Source of the DNA: Muribaculaceae bacterium
GTDB taxonomy: Bacteria; Bacteroidota; Bacteroidia; Bacteroidales; Muribaculaceae
DNA length: 11,659 bases
NCBI GenBank assembly: GCA_009775535.1
Contig: VSPW01000042.1
Location: forward strand, 1-11,659
Reading direction: 5' to 3'
A program made the position numbers and the translations under genes. Shown here piece after piece: positions 6,256 through 11,659 of the stretch; position 1 is the first letter of the stretch; each line of letters begins with the position of its first letter. Below the pieces are notes generated by a model. That model worked only from the letters and a program-made list of their open reading frames with translations, was not told the origin of the DNA and ran no database searches.

Positions 6256-8136
6256 TCACCTTATGACAATCTTCTCTGTCTTACCTCCACAGCGGCGGAT
6301 GTATATGCCAGGTGCAGGATCAGACGATGTAACACGCTGTCCCTGTAGGTTGAATAGCTCGACAGGTGCGTCCGCATCTTCTACGTCTGTGAATATGCCG
6401 TCAATGCCGCTGCTTTGCTTATATCCGATAAGTTCGTCCAGCTTAGGGAAACGGTCGGTAATGTAGTCCTTTATATTCTTTACCTCTGCCTCATATGTAT
6501 ACCATATGCGCTGGCTTTTCTGGACAGACTTGCTCAAGATCGGCCACCTCATGAAGTTCAGTTCCTGTGATTCGGAAAGGGTCTCGGCGTATTCGTCTAT
6601 GAGCCCGTTGAAGTAATCGGCACTGAAGTTGTAGTTGTTGCGCAGATCGCTCCATATCTCGCTCATGCGCTTCTTTGCTCCGGCGTCTTCCTTGACAATG
6701 CGGTTCACGAGCTCTTCCATTGATGCCGAAGCTTTTGAGGCGTCCTTATGTGTGTATAGGAAATCGTTCATGGAGCTAACTGGATATGGAGAGCCGGTGT
6801 TCTGGAAACCGAGGTCGATATCCCATATCGGCCCTACGTGGAAGATGTCCTCGGAACGTTCCTTCCACAGGTATGTACTCCAGAAGGAGTCTACGTTACC
6901 ATTAAGCTCACACAATATGAAATATTTAAGGAAGCTGTCAAGGTCAAGGTACTTACGGTATCCGTTTACAGGGTCGGTGAAGTTTGATGCGAATACCGAT
7001 GCTTCAAATTTGTTGAAGAACCTCTGTATGTACTGCGACTGCGCTGCCACTATCTCATCGTCCTTGGGCGATTTTATCGTAACGGGTATCCCTTTGTCGG
7101 ATGTGAACCATGATACCTCCTGGTTGGCATATGCATCGATCTCTATGAAGTACCCTCCGGTAAGAGCGTATCCGCTTGTATCGGTGGGGAGCATCTCGGT
7201 GAGCTCGACACGTCCAGGGTTCACTTCCACCTGGTCGCACAGCTGGTATGCCCCTTCGTATTCGCCGTTGTATATGACATCGACAAACGTGCAATATGGG
7301 GTGAACGGCATCCCGGCCTCGCGGCTCATTTCATAGGCCACTTTGTTGCGCATAAGGGTCTTGTCGCCATAGTTGTTTATAAGTGTCCATTTTTTTGCCT
7401 TTGCAGGGGCATCCAGTGGCTGTTTCTTTTTTTCAAATTTTATCTGGAATGGTTTTTTTGGGAATGTCCATGAGCCGTTGCCGCGTCCTTTCATCTGCGC
7501 GTTCGCATCGACAAGCAATGTGCGTCCGCCATCGGATATCACCGCTACGTATGACCCCGGATGCTTGTCCTCCTTTGATTTTATCTCAGCCATCCCGGGT
7601 GTGTTGAACGATACGGTGGGCAAGTCGGTAATCTGATAGAACTGTGAGTCATCACCCTCGCCCTGAGTGCCGTAGAATTCGACTTCGGCGAAGTATCCGG
7701 CGCTGGCTGTGGCCACGACCCTGACATAACGGAAACCGCGGCTGACATGGACATCGACATATGTCACTTTCCCTTCGGCCGGCGCAGACTTGAACATCGC
7801 TATCGGCAATGCATCTGAGAAGTCGGCGTTGTTCGCCCCCTGCACAACCGCAAGGTGGGCATATTTTGATACATATGGGGCAATCCCTACTTTTTTTATG
7901 ACATATTTTTTCCCGAGATCGAGGCCGGCCCAGTTGCGGACATAGGTTGCGTTCCCGTTCCAGTCGGCATAGTAGCTTCCGCGGAAATATGTGTTAAGGT
8001 TTCCGTCGAACACGTTTCTGGCCTGGGATACGTCTGAGCCCATGGGTGTGCCTGTAAGCTTGCTCCCCTGAGCAAATGCCGGTGATACAGACGCTGCCAA
8101 AACTGCGGTGGAGATTAGGAGTCGATTTAATTTCAT
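6256..8136 (-). CDS. Secreted CotH kinase family protein with discoidin-like domain and Por-type C-terminal tail
   Basis: This is a 626-residue exported protein. Residues 1-22 are a signal peptide (basic MKLNR, hydrophobic core, cleavage likely after SPAFA). Residues about 28-156 resemble a discoidin/F5-8-type-C beta sandwich (NVFDGNLNTYFRG, WAGLDLGKKYVIKKVGI, FRYVRV, AEVEFYG), usually sugar- or surface-binding. About 190-520 is a CotH-family atypical kinase domain: RGNGSWTFPKKPFQIKF (218-234), NYGDKTLMRNKVAYEM (255-270), YEGAYQL and GPIWDIDLGF (435-444, with the paired Asp residues expected for metal/ATP binding). The last 35 residues (VELFNLQGQRV...GIYI...KIVIR) look like a type A Por/T9SS sorting tail. 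CotH proteins in spore formers phosphorylate coat proteins; in Bacteroidales the substrate is unknown. Four A7 tracts on the coding strand lie within the gene. It follows the lipid kinase by 54 bp and may be co-transcribed with it. Confidence 0.88.
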   Translation of the reverse strand: MKLNRLLISTAVLAASVSPAFAQGSKLTGTPMGSDVSQARNVFDGNLNTYFRGSYYADWNGNATYVRNWAGLDLGKKYVIKKVGIAPYVSKYAHLAVVQGANNADFSDALPIAMFKSAPAEGKVTYVDVHVSRGFRYVRVVATASAGYFAEVEFYGTQGEGDDSQFYQITDLPTVSFNTPGMAEIKSKEDKHPGSYVAVISDGGRTLLVDANAQMKGRGNGSWTFPKKPFQIKFEKKKQPLDAPAKAKKWTLINNYGDKTLMRNKVAYEMSREAGMPFTPYCTFVDVIYNGEYEGAYQLCDQVEVNPGRVELTEMLPTDTSGYALTGGYFIEIDAYANQEVSWFTSDKGIPVTIKSPKDDEIVAAQSQYIQRFFNKFEASVFASNFTDPVNGYRKYLDLDSFLKYFILCELNGNVDSFWSTYLWKERSEDIFHVGPIWDIDLGFQNTGSPYPVSSMNDFLYTHKDASKASASMEELVNRIVKEDAGAKKRMSEIWSDLRNNYNFSADYFNGLIDEYAETLSESQELNFMRWPILSKSVQKSQRIWYTYEAEVKNIKDYITDRFPKLDELIGYKQSSGIDGIFTDVEDADAPVELFNLQGQRVTSSDPAPGIYIRRCGGKTEKIVIR

Positions 8137-8190
8137 GGTCTGTTATGTTTCAGAATGTGGCAATGTATTGTTTTAATGGGTTTTGTGTCC

Positions 8191-9165
8191 TTATCTGCCG
8201 AATATATTGGCAAGTGCGATCTTCCAATCGTTCATCATAGACTTTACAGGCGTCACGATCGGCCTGAACCGGGTCTTGGTGGTGGTGGCGAACACTTTCA
8301 GCCCGCGGTGGCAGCATCTGAAGTCAAGGACAGCCGGCATCATAACCGGCTCGCCATCGAGGTGGGCCTCCCCGCTGCCTGTGCGGTATATCACTGCTGA
8401 CGGGGCACGGAATGTCTGTATCATGGTATTGCGGCTTATGTATCCACTCATCAGGTCGAATCCCAGTACGGCCGCATCGAGCGGAGTGCCGGAATGGACG
8501 ATGGTGATGTCGAGCAGGCCATCGGTTATGGATGCACCGGGGGCGATGTAGGCGTTGTTGCCGTACTGCGAAGCGTTGCACACGGCTACAAGGAAAGCCT
8601 TTTCAGTGATCGGGACTCCGTTTGCGCTTACGGTATATACCTGCGGACGGTAATTGAGGTATTCGGAGAACGCGCTCTTGACATATGTGGCCATCCCACG
8701 GCGTCCCTGACGCGCGAACCGATGGCTCACCGCCGCATCGAATCCTACACCGAACGTGCAGAAGAACTGGCTGCCGTTGACTGTGGCATAGTCGCACGGC
8801 ACGATATGCCTCTCGGCTATCACATCGAGGGAGAGCATGGGGTCTATGGGTATGCCCAGATGCCTGGCCAGGCCGTTTCCAGAACCGGCGGGTATTATGC
8901 CAAGCGATACATCTGTGCCGCAGAGGGCACGCGCTGTCTCGTTGACAGTGCCGTCGCCGCCACATGCGAGCACACCGGCCATACCGTTGTCGACGGCAAG
9001 GCGTGCAAGGCGCGTGGCATCGCCGCGGCATGCCGTCAATGCTGTCTCCACCTCAAACCCTTCCGCAGATAGGCGTGATGTTATCTTATCGGCGAGCTCC
9101 TTTTTGTTGGAAGTGCCAGAGACTGGATTTATGATAAGCAGCAGTCTGTTGTTTTCAGAGTCCAT
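8191..9165 (-). CDS. Diacylglycerol kinase family lipid kinase (YegS/DgkB-like)
   Basis: This 324-residue cytoplasmic lipid kinase would transfer phosphate from ATP to diacylglycerol or a related lipid alcohol, returning it to phospholipid synthesis. Visible motifs in order: IINPVSG (11-17), the nucleotide-binding GGDGTVNE (69-76), PAGSGNGLARHLG (92-104), YGNNAYIAPGA (201-211), DGLLD (215-219) and HLDGE (268-272). Together they cover the catalytic domain and the C-terminal beta-sandwich domain of the DAGK/YegS family, at normal length. The ATG at 9165-9163 puts the first beta strand (RLLLIINP) a few residues in, as in relatives. A near-consensus promoter sits immediately upstream, close enough that the mRNA may have almost no leader. 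Because Bacteroidales make sphingolipids, a sphingoid or ceramide substrate cannot be ruled out by sequence. Confidence 0.92.
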   Translation of the reverse strand: MDSENNRLLLIINPVSGTSNKKELADKITSRLSAEGFEVETALTACRGDATRLARLAVDNGMAGVLACGGDGTVNETARALCGTDVSLGIIPAGSGNGLARHLGIPIDPMLSLDVIAERHIVPCDYATVNGSQFFCTFGVGFDAAVSHRFARQGRRGMATYVKSAFSEYLNYRPQVYTVSANGVPITEKAFLVAVCNASQYGNNAYIAPGASITDGLLDITIVHSGTPLDAAVLGFDLMSGYISRNTMIQTFRAPSAVIYRTGSGEAHLDGEPVMMPAVLDFRCCHRGLKVFATTTKTRFRPIVTPVKSMMNDWKIALANIFGR

Positions 9166-9172
9166 ATTGTCG

Positions 9173-9204
9173 CAAAATTAGCAAAATTTTCCAAAATAAG
9201 CAAA
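9173..9204 (-). promoter_or_regulatory. Bacteroidetes-type promoter for the lipid kinase gene
   Basis: On the minus strand TTTG (9204-9201) is followed after 20 nt by TAATTTTG (9180-9173), an exact match to the -7 consensus TAnnTTTG at about the known spacing. The start point would fall within a few bases of the kinase ATG at 9165, implying a leaderless or nearly leaderless mRNA. The same 41-bp gap carries four copies of (A/T)TTTTG at 9-10 nt intervals, which can mimic promoter boxes, so the call is tempered. Confidence 0.5.
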
Positions 9205-9206
9205 AA

Positions 9207-11159
9207 TCACCATGATTTAGGCCGCGGCAAAGCATTGATGTCCAGCACACGCGGCAATGGCAGCCCCGACGAGACCAAAAGTGCCAGCGCCCGGGCCATA
9301 AGCATATCATCGTTGCATCCGGCACGTGCGGCGTATGTGCCGTTGGGCCTCGCCTCGTATGTGGCCAGCTCGTTGACTGCGCCGGGGAAGGGATCGATAT
9401 AGGCGGCATCGCGCACCATGGCCACGAGGTTGGCCACAAGCATTGCCTTTGTGGCACGGTTGGTGTGGAATCCGAGCTTGCGCAACGGCCTGCGCGATGC
9501 TTCATCGTAGATTTCGCGTGTATATACGTTGGGGTATACCTCGGCTATGCGCGAGAGCACGAACAGTCCTGCATCGGAGGCCGACACCCCCGCACGGGCG
9601 GCCTCCGTCTCCAGGGTGTTGCTTTCTACCACCAGGAGCGCATCGCAGTAGAACCTGGCTATCGCCGCGGCTTTCCATGCCAGTATGTCGTGGTCGATGT
9701 GTCCACGCCATTGGGCCACCACTTCTACAGGCTTGCCTCCGGCGGCCGGGAGGCGGTCTATGACAACGATGACGGAATAGTCGGAAGAGGCCGACCGGCC
9801 GCCGACATCGACACCTACCACATAGCGGTTGAGCATGGGCACTCCTGTCTGCGGCAACCTGTATGCCTGGAAGCTGCCTGCCGAACCGGGATGGAACATC
9901 GGCTTGACGATGGACATCTCGCCAAACGGTGCAAGCCCGTAGACTTCGCCCTGCAGCGGGACGGCGGACGTGTCGGCGGCAGAGCGCATGCGTTCCACGG
10001 CCACGGGGTCGAACACAGGGGAAGCCACTGATGAGAAGGCCTCGTCGGGCGTGGTGGGGTATTCGGCGTGCATCTGATAGTCGTGAGGGTATTCGCGGCG
10101 TTTGCATATATACCACCATATCATCTCCAGGGTACAACCGCGCTCCCATAGCGACCAGGCGTATGCGTCCATCGCCTTCACGACTTCGGCGGGATCGGCT
10201 GGCAGCGGGGCACGGTATATCTCTATTTCATACCATGGGACAAATACCGCCTGCTTGTCCCCGAGGCCGGCCTCGGAGCGTTTCCACTCGCGGTGAAACC
10301 AGTTGCCTACACCGTTTGCGGTAGACTCGACAGCGACGAGTGTGAGCGGGGCGAGGGCTATCGCCCCGGAGATGGCGCGTATGAAATCGTCGGGCGAGCG
10401 CCTTGTGGAATCACCCCAGAATGCAGCCTCGGACAGGTGGGCCATGGCGAAGTCAGCTCCGCGTACAGCCTCCTGGCTCTCGCTTGAGCCTATGGTAACC
10501 CGGCATCCGCGCCCAGCTATAACGCGTGTGTTCAGTGCGCCCTGGTAGGACAGGAGGCCTGGTGGTATGGGATTCCCGCGGGAGTCGGCATCGCCGTCCC
10601 ACAGCGGATGGGGATAGAGCTGGAGCATGCGCGTGTACATGCCGCGTATCTGTACGGCGGTGTCTTTGACATGGGCACATATGAGGGAGTGCCAGTTGCG
10701 GCGGTGGCATGTCTGTATCCATGCCATGTACATCTGCACCAGGGTAGAGCCGCCCCATTGGCGTGCCTTCAGCATTATGATGCGTATCGGCTTGCCAGCC
10801 AGGCGCTGGGCCTCGAGCACGGAGGCGACACGGCGCTGCGGGGCGTTGAGCACAAACGGGCGTTCGCGGCCGTCCATCTTGTCCTTTATGTGTACGGCGA
10901 CGGCGCACCAGTACTCAAAGTCGTGGCTGAAGCGCAGCCGCTGCCAGGCTTCCAGGTTGGATTTCGCCAATGGGTATCGTGGGTCATCGAGCATTGTCCT
11001 TGGCAAATGGCAAACGTTGCCGCCAAGGCAGGGGACTGCAACGGTGGTCCTGTCGCCGCAGCATCCCAGGCCTGTAATGGGGTCGTATGGGCGGTCCAGG
11101 GCTTGACGGCGCCGTGAGTTCTCGGCAAGAATTTCGCGGATGGGTGTGTTCTTATCCAT
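9207..11159 (-). CDS. Phage terminase large subunit (TerL-like)
   Basis: This 650-residue protein has the two-domain layout of a tailed-phage DNA packaging motor. The ATPase domain has a Walker A-like KARQWGGST (131-139), a Walker B ending in AHLSEAAFW with E244 as catalytic Glu, and the coupling motif ESTANGVGN (278-286). The nuclease domain (RNase H fold) shows VVGVDVGGRSASSDYSVI (447-464, D451 and D460), LLVVESNTLE (508-517, E512), GFHTNRATK (563-571) and CNDDMLMARAL (615-625) supplying the last acid. All expected catalytic residues are present, so it could be active. It is somewhat long for the family, with about 100 residues before the ATPase core. The ATG at 11159 lies 6 bp after the stop of the preceding gene, suggesting translational coupling. 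No portal or capsid gene follows; the next gene is a lipid kinase 41 bp away. Base composition appears more GC-rich than its left neighbours by eye. Confidence 0.85.
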   Translation of the reverse strand: MDKNTPIREILAENSRRRQALDRPYDPITGLGCCGDRTTVAVPCLGGNVCHLPRTMLDDPRYPLAKSNLEAWQRLRFSHDFEYWCAVAVHIKDKMDGRERPFVLNAPQRRVASVLEAQRLAGKPIRIIMLKARQWGGSTLVQMYMAWIQTCHRRNWHSLICAHVKDTAVQIRGMYTRMLQLYPHPLWDGDADSRGNPIPPGLLSYQGALNTRVIAGRGCRVTIGSSESQEAVRGADFAMAHLSEAAFWGDSTRRSPDDFIRAISGAIALAPLTLVAVESTANGVGNWFHREWKRSEAGLGDKQAVFVPWYEIEIYRAPLPADPAEVVKAMDAYAWSLWERGCTLEMIWWYICKRREYPHDYQMHAEYPTTPDEAFSSVASPVFDPVAVERMRSAADTSAVPLQGEVYGLAPFGEMSIVKPMFHPGSAGSFQAYRLPQTGVPMLNRYVVGVDVGGRSASSDYSVIVVIDRLPAAGGKPVEVVAQWRGHIDHDILAWKAAAIARFYCDALLVVESNTLETEAARAGVSASDAGLFVLSRIAEVYPNVYTREIYDEASRRPLRKLGFHTNRATKAMLVANLVAMVRDAAYIDPFPGAVNELATYEARPNGTYAARAGCNDDMLMARALALLVSSGLPLPRVLDINALPRPKSW

Positions 11160-11165
11160 AGTGGT

Positions 11166-11659
11166 CTAGTGGTTGTCGGTGGTAAGTGATATGTAGTCTA
11201 TACGGGTGGAGGATGACGCCGTGGCTGAGATTGTTATGATGACAGGAGAGATGGGCGCGTATATGAACCGGCATGTCAAGGGTGCGTGCAAAGCCCCTGA
11301 CAGGGTGACGGTATGAGGCCCTATGTGGACGCTGCCTGTGATGGACGGGGTTGATGCGGAGAGGGTGGCGGCCATCAGCCTGGGGATTCCATGGATGATG
11401 CCTGGCAGTCGACGGCGTGGCAAGCGGATGGCGGCCTCGTAGCCAATGTGGATATCGGATGCCGGTGTCTCCATGGCCAGGTCGAGAAGCCGCCGCGAAT
11501 CCGATACCAACAGAGACCCTGACGGCGAGGTGAGCATGGCGCTGCCTGGCGGAGCTGTGTCGAAGATGCCTTTGCGGAGGTAGAACCCGCGGTGGGTGGC
11601 CGAATATATGAGTGTCTGCAAAGGGTCGTGGACAACAATCCATATCTCGTCCGATGCAG
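11166..11659 (-). CDS. Unrecognised protein, 5' end cut by the window edge, upstream of the terminase
   Basis: This frame is open from the right edge to a TAG at 11168-11166, giving the last 163 residues of a longer protein; a TTG at 11621-11619 is in frame, but the frame continues upstream of it to the edge, reading ASDEIWIVVHDP. Codon choice resembles the neighbouring genes (many third-position C and G), whereas the overlapping frame at 11643-11152 is Arg/His/Pro-rich and unlikely. The chain is rich in Ser, Thr, Ile and Ala with alternating hydrophobic patterns (for example PVIITISATASSSTRIDYISL near the end), suggesting beta structure, and has no membrane segment or known motif I can name. 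It ends 6 bp before the terminase start, so the two are an operon. A phage structural or small-terminase role would be a guess from position only. Confidence 0.65.
   Translation of the reverse strand, partial: ASDEIWIVVHDPLQTLIYSATHRGFYLRKGIFDTAPPGSAMLTSPSGSLLVSDSRRLLDLAMETPASDIHIGYEAAIRLPRRRLPGIIHGIPRLMAATLSASTPSITGSVHIGPHTVTLSGALHAPLTCRFIYAPISPVIITISATASSSTRIDYISLTTDNH

Noticed and set aside
8494..9072. 192-codon plus-strand frame opposite the lipid kinase
   Set aside because: Shadow of a gene with a complete set of DAGK motifs; no independent support.
9465..10031. 188-codon plus-strand frame antisense to the terminase
   Set aside because: Antisense shadow with no recognisable motif; the opposite strand is clearly coding here.
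9502..10149. 215-codon minus-strand frame inside the terminase gene
   Set aside because: Arg/Pro/Cys-rich shadow of the terminase, which carries intact ATPase and nuclease motifs across the same bases.
11152..11643. 163-codon minus-strand frame overlapping the right-edge gene
   Set aside because: The product is dominated by Arg, His and Pro, as expected of a shadow frame in GC-rich coding DNA, and it would overlap the terminase start. The frame ending at 11166 is open to the edge and has normal composition.
1..11659. CRISPR array, tRNA, rRNA, transposase or integrase
   Set aside because: No regularly spaced direct repeats, cloverleaf-like sequence, ribosomal RNA signature or recombinase motif was seen on either strand by eye.

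Overview
The window looks like chromosomal DNA of a gut-type Bacteroidales bacterium, by protein style nearest to Muribaculaceae, Bacteroides or Prevotella. This is inferred from three things: a glycogen-metabolism trio (debranching enzyme, GT4 glycosyltransferase, GH57 amylase) of a kind I remember from Bacteroides, a secreted CotH protein ending in a Por-secretion-like tail, and a TTTG/TAnnTTTG promoter with little use of Shine-Dalgarno sites. All eight recognised genes (seven complete, one cut by the right edge) lie on the minus strand, so transcription runs from right to left.

In order of transcription: (1) 11659-9207 is a phage-like pair, the 3' part of an unrecognised gene followed 6 bp later by a full-length terminase large subunit with both ATPase and nuclease motifs. 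(2) A 41-bp AT-rich gap with a near-consensus Bacteroidetes promoter leads into a diacylglycerol-kinase-family lipid kinase (9165-8191), followed by a secreted CotH-kinase-like protein with an N-terminal discoidin-like domain (8136-6256). (3) A 134-bp gap holding a weak terminator hairpin and a near-palindromic operator-like site precedes the glycogen operon: GH133-type debranching enzyme (6121-4178), GT4 synthase-like enzyme (4108-2846) and GH57 alpha-amylase-like enzyme (2794-1397). (4) A strong hairpin separates this operon from an integral membrane acyltransferase-3 protein (1326-181). (5) The leftmost 180 bp carry no convincing gene.

The glycogen trio should act together in the cytoplasm to extend, trim and rearrange alpha-glucan. 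The debranching-enzyme homologue has amide residues where I expect active-site acids, so it may be inactive or altered. The terminase is odd in its placement: it is the last gene of its operon and abuts a housekeeping-type gene with no portal or capsid gene after it. This marks either the edge of a prophage or phage-derived island that continues to the right, or a domesticated remnant. No tRNA, rRNA, CRISPR array, transposase or integrase was seen.
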